Assembly: GCA_003254905.1 (NCBI GenBank) | Contig: QANU01112002.1 | Coordinates: 448,366 to 512,365, forward strand | Direction of reading: 5' to 3' | Length of the DNA: 64,000 nucleotides | Source: Nissolia schottii | Taxonomy: Eukaryota; Streptophyta; Magnoliopsida; Fabales; Fabaceae | In this document: one piece after another, positions 25,929-37,100 of the stretch | How the letters are laid out: each line of letters begins with the position of its first letter | How positions within the stretch are numbered: the stretch's first letter is position 1 | Notes under the pieces: model-generated | The model's database searches: none | What the model was told of the DNA's origin: nothing | Seen by the model: only the letters and a program-made list of their open reading frames with translations | Made by a program: the position numbers and the translations under genes

Positions 25929-26275
25929 AGGATAAATTGCACTTCACCTCAAATTATGTGTAAAATTGTATTCAACCTTAGTTTTTTTTATTACATATCA
26001 CTAATGGTCTATTATGTTATGTTTTCATTATGTATTTTTTTTAAAAAAAATTTGGAAGAAATAGTGAAAGCAATGAAAACAATAAAATATTATTTCCAAT
26101 TTCAAGATTTTGTAAGGAAAATAATAAAAAAAAATTAAAAAAAGATACAAAATTTTATTGTTTTTGTTGTTTTCACTAACTTAACAAAAAACATAGGAAA
26201 AAGAAATGAAAACATAAACTAAACTGATTATTAATAATCATTGACTAAAAAAATTGGGATGAAGTGCAATTTTCA
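25929..26275. repeat. Possible small foldback element
   Basis: TTGCACTTCACCTCAAATT near 25936 and AATTGGGATGAAGTGCAA near 26250 are imperfect inverted copies, about 300 bp apart, around an A/T-rich centre. No target duplication was found. This could be a decayed MITE or chance in an AT-rich region. Confidence 0.3.
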
Positions 26276-26298
26276 CAAACTTTAAGAAGTGTTTATGC

Positions 26299-26334
<36 letters not shown>
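26299..26334. repeat. Compound (AT)n(AC)n microsatellite
   Basis: A run of alternating AT followed by ACACACAC, of the type that varies between plant lines. Confidence 0.85.
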
Positions 26335-26429
26335 TAAATCCACCAGATTGTCATAAAAAGTACAATCGGTGATTACAAGTGCTTCCAATGACCCATTTCT
26401 TACCTCATTTAATAGTTAGGAGGATGATG

Positions 26430-26940
26430 ATTAGGATGATAGGATAAACCATTTCTCATCTAACATTACCCTTAGTGCTAGTGACTCTAGTAGCACAACC
26501 ATAGAAGGAAAGAACGAGTGCAAGGAGTTATTGTAACGTAATCTTGATAGCTCAAATCGCAATATCTGTGTATCAATAGTCACAAAGGAAAAGTAATTTA
26601 CAATACAGTTTTCAGTAAGTAATTGCATTGCAGAACCACAGAAGCTTCTTACCCAACCATAATGCCACATCTGTCCAAATCTATTAAGAAATTCTAATGC
26701 CTTGTTTAGCTTGCTTTCATTCTCATATGCAATCAATACCAAAGCTATGCATTTATCAGTAGGACTGATGCCTTGCTATGCATGTCAAAGCATGGCAGTC
26801 AGAGACGAGGCCCTTTTTCTTCATGGTTGTGAGAATATTTTCGACATCTTCAATTTTACTCTCCTTGCCTTAACAATGGATTATCTTTGTATAGTCATGA
26901 ACACTGACTTCAAAGGATTCTTCTAGAAGAGCGTGTTCTG
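26430..26940 (-). pseudogene. Pentatricopeptide-repeat (PPR) gene fragment
   Basis: Reading the minus strand from about 26935 downward gives VHDYTKIIHC, a stop, then GKESKIEDVENILTTMKKKG and LVSDCHALTC. After a frame change comes LIAYENESKLNKALEFLNRFG. The spacing and the (Y/I)...A/V-E-x-(L/I)-L-x-x-M-K-x-x-G pattern fit 35-residue PPR motifs of an organelle RNA-binding protein. There is an in-frame stop (TAA in place of the residue after IIHC) and no full-length gene around it. It is a dead fragment of one to three repeats. The family call is from motif pattern only. Confidence 0.5.
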
Positions 26941-28029
26941 CCACCTACAATTGTGTATGAATAAACCTAGAGTTTCATATCAGAACACATGGTACAAATA
27001 AATTGGTTCACTTCATGTGCAACCAAATTAAGGTGCAAAGGTTTAGTGAATAATAAAACAACCACCTAACATGAAAAATATTTGAAAAAAATATCATGAT
27101 GCTAAAATTGATTTTTTCCTTCCTTATTAAGAAAAAGTAAATTACCCTTTTGCTTTGAAAACTTATTAAAGGCAGATGTATCATCATGTTGTCAGGATGC
27201 TTAGATGACTAGAACAGTGATAATGAACTTCACATTTGAAACCTGCAAAATCAATGAGGCAAAGTACAAAAAGATCCCATTTAAGAACCAGAAATTTACC
27301 GATTCCTAGAGTATGTAGAAGTCGATCAGAAGTCTACACTTGTTCCTGAATTGTTATATTTTTCTTAAAACTTTTAGAAAACTCACGAGATACAAGATAT
27401 TAACTCAAATTCAAGATGATAAATTTTTTCTTAAATCGTACTCATTTTCGATCGTTCTCTGTCTTTTAAATCGTCATTATGTTGATCCCCCTAATGTTTC
27501 CAATTGTTATCGATTTGGTCCAAATCGTTTTTAAATTAGTCATTTTCACTTCCAATCTGATTCAACTTTGAGTCTTGTTTTATTGCCTACATCCTTCAAA
27601 TTAGCTATTTTCATGCATCAAATTCACTAATTCCTAACTTATCCTAACTAAAAACTACAGAAAAAGTAAACAAAGATAACTCTTGTTGGAGAGTTATCAA
27701 TCACCTTCAAGTGAAGCTATCCATAAGACTATGTTAGGCTTTATTTTGATTTATAATCGAGTCTGTCTCTAGAGTGCTCTAATTATATACAGGCAGGATT
27801 TTCAAACTGTGTGGCATATTTTACATGTATAATAATATTTATATTTTCATGGTAATAATTGTAAGAGTTTATGTTTTTAATTGAAGTTAAAAATACATGT
27901 TTTTATGAAAAATGTCCTTAAGAGACTTTTATAAAGGAACTAATCACTTACATGCCAGTAACTATTTTCGAGTTGTTACACACCATTTATTGTCGTGACT
28001 CTTTTTTCTAGGTTACTCTCGAAGACTAG
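26941..28029. other. Spacer without recognised features
   Basis: AT-rich DNA with only short open frames and no conserved motif that I recognise. Confidence 0.4.
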
Positions 28030-28835
28030 CTAAAAGAGGAATTATTGTTAAGATCTCAAACTTTCAAAAGGATAGATTGATCCCTCCTTTTTGTTACCAC
28101 TTGTAGTTTTATCTGGCAAACGAGGAATGAGTGGATCTTTGAGAATCATCAAACCTCCTTATCCGACCTATGTGGTAAATTTGTGGCTCTAGCTAAGGAC
28201 TATTGACACCTGCGGAGTATGATTGTCAATACTAGAAATGCAGTTCCCCAGTTTGAGGTTGTGCATATTGCTTGGGAACCTCCCACGGTAAGGTGGGTTA
28301 AGCACAATGTGGATGGCTCAATCACAAACTCTGGTGGGTCTATAGCTAGTGGAAGGATTATTAGAGACCACCATGAGAATTTTCTATCCACTTTTAACTA
28401 TAATCATGAATCTTGCTCTGCCAATTTTGCTAAGCTTTGGGGTGCTTTTGTTGGCATCTCTTAGAAAACCATATGTGGTTTTCAGCTAGTGAACCTTGAA
28501 CTTGACTCCAAATGTGTGGTCAACTTTCTTCGTGGTCCCCTAGACTCTAGCCACTTATGCTCTACATTGATTAAAGTTTTTCCAGGTGTCTTGGAGGATG
28601 GTTGGAACGTTCAAATCTATCATATTTTCAGAGAAGCGAATTTTTGTGCTAACACTTTGGCCAAGCATGGCCAGAAAGTTCCATTGGGTATTCAGTCCTA
28701 TGATGTTGTTCCAATTTTTTTTGTCTTTAGCCTTGTTGGCCGATAGGTCAGGTACTTTGTTCCCCCAATAATATGGGGTCGTAGCTTTTGTGTTTGCTTG
28801 GGTGTTTTTTTGCCCCGTTGTCAATAAAAATAAAT
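28030..28835 (+). pseudogene. LINE-derived RNase H domain remnant
   Basis: The plus strand encodes WQTRNEWIFENHQTSL, then after a stop RWVKHNVDGSITNSGG, LELDSKCVVNFLRG and HIFREANFCANTLAKHG. This is the RNase H-like C-terminus of plant non-LTR (L1-type) retroelements. Two acidic positions are visible (NVDGS and LELDS). The usual glutamate in the helix motif A-E-L-W is changed to Lys (AKLWGAF). Stops occur before HLRS (28204) and after VGIS (28462). The 3' end is A/T-rich (AATAAAAATAAA), fitting a 5'-truncated LINE tail. Confidence 0.72.
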
Positions 28836-30165
28836 GGTAAAATGCATCTACCTCCCTCTAAGTTCGATGAAATAGCATCACATCCCAAACTATTAGTAAA
28901 ATCACATCCCACCCCAAGTCTCTCTCCTTATTAATCATCTTGACATTTTTACCCGCTACTTAAATATGGTACTACTATATTAGCTAAGACTGAAAATTAT
29001 CAATATTTGATTCCTTTTGTCCATTTCTATCTATTTTTATTTTACTTTTACAGTTCTTTAATTTTTCAAATAACTATTTTTATTTAAAAAATGTCATATT
29101 TTTGTTTCCTCGTGTCATAATTATTTTAATTAAACTAATAAAAATAATTGATTGTATTTTTTAATAGTTAATCAATATGATTCAAACCAAATTTATATGT
29201 TTTTCCAAACTTTCTTGTAATTAATCTTAATTAATATTATATTATATTATTTATAAATTACTTAAACTAATAAATTTCAATATTTTAATTTTTTAAATTA
29301 TCAAACTTTTATTTTAAAGTGATTTTGTTTTACAATATTTAACAAAATTGTAATTTTAGCAATCTCTATGAGCCTTTCCAGTAACCTTTGGGAGCCCCTT
29401 CAGCAAACCAACAACCAACCTCTGTCGTGAGTCCCTCTAACAACCGACAACAACAACTAAAATTGTGAGCCCTCTCACCTTGTGTCTCTCGATTTCTCAT
29501 TCTCTCCTTTTCTCTATTGTTGTTGTTTTAGGATAAATAATAAAGAAGAAGCATTTGGTAACTTGTCTTGGGTCTGTGAGTTTTAGTTACATTAGGCTAA
29601 TGGGGAATTGTTTTGTCCTATTAAGTATGTGTTAAGATTAGAGTTTGTAAAATTGATTTTGAGCCAATTTGGTTTTGTGAAATTGATTTTGATCAGAATT
29701 TAGTGTGCATTAACGTGATTTATGTTTAGCAATGTTCATCTAAAAAATAATTTTGATATGATAGATTTTTTTTCTTTTTGATAAATGATAGATGTTATTT
29801 AAACAATGATAAAAATCACATTTATATGTGTAATTATGTATATATAAAAAAGATATAAATTTATTTCATAAGTTAAATTTAAAAAATTAATTTTTAAATC
29901 ATAAGTAAATTGTTAAAATTAATTTATTATAAATACAATTCAGTTAAATATTATAAAATAAAATCACTTTAAAATGCAATTTTGATAATTTAAAATTAAA
30001 ATATTGAAATTCAATAAAAATATATAGTAGCAACATATTTAAGTAGGGGTAAAAATGTCAAGGTAGTTAGTGAGGAGGGAAATTTGGGGTGGGATGCTAT
30101 TTTACCAATAATTCGGGTGAGATGCTATTTCATCAAACTTGGAGAAAGACAGATGCATGTTACCC
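28836..30165. mobile_element. Non-autonomous element of 1.33 kb with long terminal inverted repeats
   Basis: The left end GGTAAAATGCATCTACCTCC and the right end (reverse complement GGGTAACATGCATCTGTC) start inverted arms. The arms match well for about 150 bp (28836-28980 against 30020-30165), including GATGAAATAGCATC and TTGACATTTTTACCC. A second inner matched block (about 29270-29345 against 29930-30010) shows the arms once ran further and the left one took up about 280 bp of extra sequence. No transposase frame is seen. No clean duplication was found (AT-rich flanks), so the superfamily is open; long arms suggest Mutator-like. Confidence 0.68.
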
Positions 30166-30549
30166 TAAAAAACACTATGTTAAAGTTTAGAAACTCTTAC
30201 ATTTCCTATAGAAAACAAAGGAATGTTGTGCTACAGTAAACTGAAGGAGGAAGGCTTGGACATCCTTGTGGTTTATGGAATCTGTAAAGGACCTCTGCAT
30301 GGAAAAGGGGTAGAGTTCCTTCTATAACCTGGTTTATTGGTGGTCAAAACTGGATTGTCTATATTTTACTGTATCGTTATTATACTGGGCTAGTTTGTGT
30401 CCCTTTATTATACTGGGTTAGTCTGTGTCCCTTTTGGTATCAAAACATATCCCACTTAAGATAAGAGAATATGGAACCCTGATTTCTGCCATTTTTATGT
30501 CTTTTACTCACCCCCCTATTAATCCAACTTTAGTTGATTCATATTACAA
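30166..30549. other. Spacer upstream of the BIG-like gene
   Basis: No gene is seen. A short direct duplication (TTATACTGGGYTAGTYTGTGTCC units at about 30379-30402 and 30407-30431) lies here. Confidence 0.45.
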
Positions 30550-30715
30550 GTGGTAAGCGGCTTGGTATCGTTTAAGCAAGGTCCTGAGTTCGAGACCTTG
30601 TGTACGCAGTTATCCCCGCTGGGAGACTCACCCGTCATAGCTAGGTGCGCGACCCGGGTCGACCTGGATTAGTCAAGGCTAAGCTTTAGATACCGGGCAT
30701 GCAATCTAAAAAAAA
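30550..30715 (+). mobile_element. tRNA-derived SINE
   Basis: A 166-bp element between 7-bp direct repeats ATTACAA at 30543-30549 and 30716-30722. It starts GTGGTAAGCGGCTTGG (box A-like), has a box B-like GAGTTCGAGACC at about 30587-30598, a GC-rich body (GACCCGGGTCGACC), and ends in a short A run. Split polymerase III boxes, an A-rich 3' end and flanking duplications are the marks of a SINE. It lies about 460 bp upstream of the BIG-like start codon. Confidence 0.75.
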
Positions 30716-30869
30716 ATTACAATTTGAAAAGATATTTTAATTTAAGAATAGATCTGTATCTTAAAAGAAAAAAAAAATATAAATAGATTTGTGTATTGAC
30801 ATCTTAATGAAAATCCACTATTGCCCCCAATTCTTTACTTTATTCATCCCCAATTGCATCATTCTACAG

Positions 30870-31178
30870 TGAAGAAGGGCATTTCAGTCAAATTCGGTTC
30901 AAACTTCAAGCTCATCGTCTCAAATCAATATGCTCACTCTCTCTGACCCTCCTTCTCCTGCGATCAGATCCCGAACCGAACACAGCAACTCGCTCTCTCT
31001 GTTTCTTCCTCACTGAGTCAACTCGCCGCCATTGTTGAACCGCCTCGGGAGCTCGACCACCGCAATTGTGCAAGCTTATGGGAGCAAGATCCTAGCCCGA
31101 GCTGAACCACCCTCCGAGTCGCTGGCCGAGCCGAAGCCGTTGCCGCCGAGTCGCGAACTCGTCCCACCGAACTCGGGA
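30870..31178 (+). promoter_or_regulatory. Core promoter and 5' UTR region of the BIG-like gene
   Basis: The sequence changes from AT-rich spacer to a CT-rich leader (CTCACTCTCTCTGACC at about 30930) and then GC-rich DNA in front of the ATG at 31179. The reading frame stays open upstream to 31032, but no ATG occurs in that part, so translation should start at 31179. The transcription start is not defined. Confidence 0.5.
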
Positions 31179-34100
31179 ATGGCTTCTTCGGAAGCTGATT
31201 CCCGGCTGAGCCAGGTCGTCGTCCCCGCGCTAGAGAAGATCATCAAGAACGCATCGTGGCGGAAGCACGCGAAACTCGCACACGAGTGCAAATCCGTCAT
31301 TGAAACCCTAACCTCGCCGTCGCAGCAGAATCCTCAGTCTCCAAACTCCGACGATGCCGCCGGCGAGCCGGAGGCCTCTGTTCCCGGTCCGCTTCACGAT
31401 GGCGGCCCCGTCGAGTACTCCCTGGCCGAGTCGGAATCGATCCTCCGGCCTCTAATCAACGCTGCCGGCTCCGGCGTCCTGAAGATCGCCGAGCCTGCCA
31501 TCGACGCAATCCAGAAGCTCATCGCCCATGGCTACCTCCGCGGCGAGGCGGATCCTGGTGGCGGCTGCCCGGAGGCGAAGCTGCTTGCAAATCTGATCGA
31601 ATCGGTTTGCAAGTGCCACGATCTCGGTGATGACGCTGTGGAATTGCTGGTGCTGAAGACGCTGCTGTCTGCAGTAACTTCGATTTCGCTGAGAATTCAT
31701 GGCGATTGCTTGCTCTTGATAGTGAGGACTTGTTATGATATATATCTCGGTAGCAAGAATGTGGTGAATCAAACGACGGCAAAGGCGTCATTGATTCAGA
31801 TGCTGGTTATTGTGTTTAGGAGAATGGAGGCGGATTCTTCCACAGTTCCGATTCAGCCAATCGTGGTGGCTGAATTGATGGAGCCTATAGAGAAATCCGA
31901 TGTGGATAACTCAATGACTCAGTTTGTGCAGGGTTTTATCACGAAGATTATGTCGGACATTGATGGAGTTTTGAATCCGGTGACCCCGAGTAAGGCTTCG
32001 TCACTAGGGGGACACGATGGGGCATTCGAGACCACTGCGACGGTAGAGACCACGAATCCTGCGGATTTGCTTGATTCCACGGACAAGGATATGTTGGATG
32101 CCAAGTATTGGGAGATCAGTATGTACAAGACTGCGCTAGAGGGGAGGAAAGGGGAGCTGGTTGATGGGGAGATGGTGGAGAGGGATGATGATCTCGAGAT
32201 CCAGATTGGGAATAAGCTGAGGAGGGATGCTTTCTTGGTTTTCAGGGCGCTTTGTAAACTGTCCATGAAGACACCTCCTAAGGAGGCGATCTCTGACCCG
32301 CAGTTGATGAAGGGGAAGATTGTGGCTCTGGAGTTGTTGAAGATCTTGTTGGAGAATGCTGGAGCTGTTTTCAGGACTAGTGACAGGTGGAATTTAACTT
32401 TGTGTGGGAATACTTAATATGATGTGTGTTTTTGGTTTAACCTTTGAATGTTGGCGTTCTAATCAGGGTGAAGATATTTCTTGGCTTCATTGTAGTGAAT
32501 TAGTGATAGGCGTAAGACAACTAGAAGGGGTAGTTCTGTGTTAAAAGTAGTAGCAGAAGTTTGCAAACATGACTACCATATTTATTAAATTTCTGTCAAA
32601 GTAAAATAACTCAATGTCATATTTTATGGTATCATTTGGATTTTGTTACTAACAGCGAGCTATCAACAATGACTAAGCTTTATTTCACTAGGTGGGGGTT
32701 GGATAAACACTCCAAATAATGCCATTAGATCTTTCCATGAAACTGAAATTGTGAAGGGGCTTTTAAGTAGTTTATGCTGCAAGATATGAATAATCTAAGA
32801 GAAGTATGTAAATGGCATATTGTTATATCAGAGTATTGTTTATTACGAGTATTGCTAGATTAGGCTTCACAAGTAGGGAGGACATTATGAAGTCTGAACT
32901 TTAAACCCCCCTTGATCTTGGGAATTCCTTTAAGAAGCATATTTTAAGGTTTTCACTGGAAGTAAGCATCTCTGTTGAGACTTGAGAGACTATAATTTTA
33001 CAAGGCAGTAGAGAGTAAGCTAGGGTAGCACTTGTTGTGGAAAAAATGGTAAAATCGTGAGTTCAGCATTTTGTACATGTACGAAAAGAAAAGGCATGTA
33101 GAATCCCTCTATAACTTTACAGTTAAAGCTATGTTGTTTCTTTTTTCATTTTTATTTTTTCCTGTGTTTGATTTAAATCTGGGAATATTGAGTTTAAAAC
33201 TGTTCAAATTGCTTATAGGGAGCATAAAGTGTAGTCATCTTTTGTGCATGGCACTATGTTGTGTGAAGGGCTTATGGTGATGGGAATATTGAAGCGTGGC
33301 TCACATTATTGTCTGAAAACTTCACTAGTGTGTCTGAAAACTTCAGTCATACTTAGAGCATAACTCACATACCAAATTCAATAGTCATCTTCAATCTAGG
33401 ATTAAATTTACTAAGCGAGTGGATGCATATCATAACATTATGTAAAATTTTAACTATGATTTATTTGTTTTGTGACTTAAAACTAAATCAAATTCAGTAT
33501 ATGGCTGGTGCTGTGCATATTAGAAAACAGGGCATCTTTTCTGGTCAGAAAACTTATCTGCCGCTGATGAAAGTGGAAAACCCAGATAACATGAGAATAA
33601 ATGTGGAAGAAGTGAGGCTGAGTACTTTGGCAGATTTTGGGTGTGCTTTTACAAAAGCAACATGATACGTGCTATGCAAGATGTCTTGTTGCCCTCTGTA
33701 ACTGTTGATAACTATGGCACAGACATCACTTATGTAGGTTTTATCCCAAAAAAAACATCACTTATGTAGTTGATTTGATAAAGCTATGGACCAATGTATC
33801 CAACTCATACAATAACTTTAGGTTGTAGAAAATGTATTTTATTTGGGTTGGGCTGCCTTTGAAATGATTGACGCTAAGTGTTCTAGAGTAATTTGTATAA
33901 GGAACGAGGTTGCTTGGATGTAGTAGAGGAATTGAGGAGACGCCTTGACGGAAGCTCCAATGTTAGGTTCCTGGTGTGAGTGAGAGGCAGCTGGGTATAA
34001 CTGCAAAGGCACTCTGACGCTCAAGTAAGCACAATGGTTTTAGTGAGCATTCTCAGATTGGAATAAGTGATACCTAATAGGGTGAGCGTTATGTGCTTTT

Positions 34101-37100
34101 ATAGATGAGTGTGTGGAAATAAGATAGAAGTGTTTAAACATTAGCTCCCATATCTCGGAGAGATAGTTCCTGTTATCTTAGATTAGAGTCGTTGTAATAG
34201 ACTTGGAGGTTTCCGAGGTCGTTACTATGATAAGTGTAACCCCTATAGTAAATCCGGTCAACCTGACAAGAGGTTGTGAGGTCTTCGAGTCCAAGTGGGA
34301 CCTCGTGGTTTTGAACCTTGTAGGTCCTTATGGGAGTTGGAACTTGCATGGGTTGGACCTCATGGAGGTTGGACCTTGCGAGGTTGGGCTTTGCTAGACC
34401 TTGCGAGAGTCGGACCTCATGGAGTTGGGTCTCATAGATATAATTGACCCTTAAATATTAGCCTGTAACACTAAGTTTTGGTTTCTAATCTCATTGTGTC
34501 TTAAGCATTGTTCGCAGGCATAACTTGGCCATGCAAGTCAGGTGCCGTAGCATGGTCTTCTTTTCATTAGAAATGATTGAATTATTGGATGGAGTGAAAG
34601 TGTAAAAGGAGAAACTTAATCTTGCATTCTTTCAGAAGTTCAGGGAACTTTTTATTTGTGCCATATGTTACTTAAATTTTAAAACCCCCGTATGTCCTCA
34701 TGTGCTATTATATTTTTTATGGGTATGGATAGAATATTATTGTGTTGTGATTCCTTTACTACTCTCTTGAATTTTGTTTTCATATTTTTGTTCTGAACTT
34801 TTCTTCTGTTAAGTTTTCATTTAACAAAGTGACACTATCTTTTCTGTTTTCTAGGCACTACTTGGCATTGTTTTTTGCTTGTATTTTATCATTTAACTTT
34901 CTTGGATGATAGTGAACACTACTGATGGTTGCATTGACTGTGGTGAAGCAGGTTTTTGGGTGCCATCAAGCAATACTTATGCTTATCATTGTTGAAGAAC
35001 AGTGCGTCGAATCTTATGATCGTTTTTCAGCTTTCATGCTCTATCTTCATCAGTCTGGTATCAAGATTTAGAGCTGGATTGAAAGCAGAAATTGGTGTCT
35101 TTTTCCCTATGATTGTTCTCAGAGTTCTAGAAAATGTTGCTCAACCCAATTTTCAGCAAAAGATGATAGTTCTTCGTTTTCTGGAGAAGCTTTGTGTTGA
35201 TTCACAGATATTGGTGGACATTTTTATCAATTATGACTGTGATGTCAATTCATCAAACATATTTGAGAGGTGTGCAATGTTTGATTTTATTTGAGTACTT
35301 TGTGGATGCTGTTTACTTCATGTTTATAATATGGATCTCCAGATTAATAGTGTTTCCTTGGATTAGTTTCATACACTATTCATGCTGGTTTGGGTGTGGT
35401 TGTCTCAATTTTCACTGAAAATACTTATATTCAATTGTTGTGTTCCTCCTAGGATGGTCAACGGACTTCTTAAAACTGCCCAAGGCATCCCTCCTGGTGT
35501 AACTACCACCCTTTTGCCACCTCAAGAGGCAACACTAAAACTTGAAGCCATGAAAAGCTTGGTTGCAGTATTAAAATCAATGGGAGACTGGATGAACAAA
35601 CAGTTGCGCATTCCAGAACCTCTTTCAGCCAAGAAAGTTGAAGCAGTTGATAACGGTCATGAAGCTGGAGGTCATCCGATGTTAAATGGGAACGGAGAAG
35701 AGTCAGCTGAAGGATCTGAGACTCATTCTGAAATATCCAATGATGCATCTGATGTTTCCACCATTGAGCAACGCCGGGCTTATAAACTGGAACTCCAGGT
35801 AAGCAATGCATAAGGTTGGGTATATTCTTCTGTTATTGCTTTAGCTGTATATCATCTATGAAGCTAATGCCATGCTTATGGCAGGAAGGTATATCACTGT
35901 TTAATAGGAAGCCTAAGAAAGGAATTGAATTCCTCATCAATGCAAACAAAGTGGGCAGTTTGCCAGAGGATATAGCTGCTTTTCTTAAAGATGCATCCGG
36001 GTTGAACAAGACTCTGATTGGTGATTATCTCGGAGAAAGGGAAGAATTATCCTTGAAAGTAATGCATGCCTATGTGGATTCTTTTGACTTTCAAGGGATG
36101 GAATTTGACGAGGCAATCAGGGTCTTTCTTCAAGGCTTTAGACTGCCTGGTGAGGCGCAGAAAATTGATCGGATCATGGAGAAGTTTGCTGAACGTTATT
36201 GCAAATGTAATCCAAAGGTTTTTTCTAGTGCTGATACAGCATATGTCCTTGCATATTCTGTGATCATGCTCAATACTGATGCTCACAATCCTATGGTGAA
36301 GAACAAGGTGGGCTCAGCTAAATTCTTTAAATTGACGTACAATTAGTTATGATAGATGCACTGAGTTAATTCCTATTTGGTTGTTGGGCTATGCAGATGT
36401 CTGCTGATGATTTCATAAAAAACAATCGTGGCATTGATGATGGAAAAGATGTACCAGAGGAATACTTGAGGTCCTTGTATGAGAGAATATCTAGGAATGA
36501 GATCAAAATGAAAGATGTTGATTTGGAACACCAACAAAGACAGGCTGTGAACCCTAATAGACTTTTGGGTTTGGATAGTATATTGAATATTGTGATCCGT
36601 AAGCGTGGGGAAGACAGTAATATGGAGACCAGTGATGATCTAATCCGACGTATGCAAGAACAATTCAAAGAAAAAGCTCGTAAGACAGAGTATGTTCTCC
36701 AGTATTTTTCTCTTTCGTTGAAAATATTCTTTTCTTGATCATGTTCATTTCTTCGGCCATCCACTCCATTTCAGCTTGAAGAATCTGTTGCCACCGTTCA
36801 TTCACCTTCAGGCTGTTTATGAGGCCTACCGCTTTTACTAGTATTTGTCTGTTGCTTTACATGGTCCATGTTGTTTGAAGTGTGGACTGTGCTGTATCAA
36901 TCTAAAATGTTCACATGATCACATCAATGTTTCTTACTTTGTTTTCTTATTTCAACTTCTATGCCAATTAGATCACTTGTTTGGACTTTGAAGTTGATTT
37001 ATTCTTATAGAAATTTATTCGTTTTATTGCTGTTTCTTTTGAAATATTTTGGTATCAGAGTTCATATATTTCTTCTATTTGATATTTATTTGCTTGGAAT

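Noticed and set aside
30580-30610. Box B-like site suggesting a tRNA gene
   Set aside because: No cloverleaf with acceptor and anticodon stems could be drawn; the flanking duplications and A-rich end show a SINE instead.
31032-31178. N-terminal extension of the BIG-like protein
   Set aside because: The frame is open but contains no ATG before 31179, and the conserved family N-terminus begins at that ATG.
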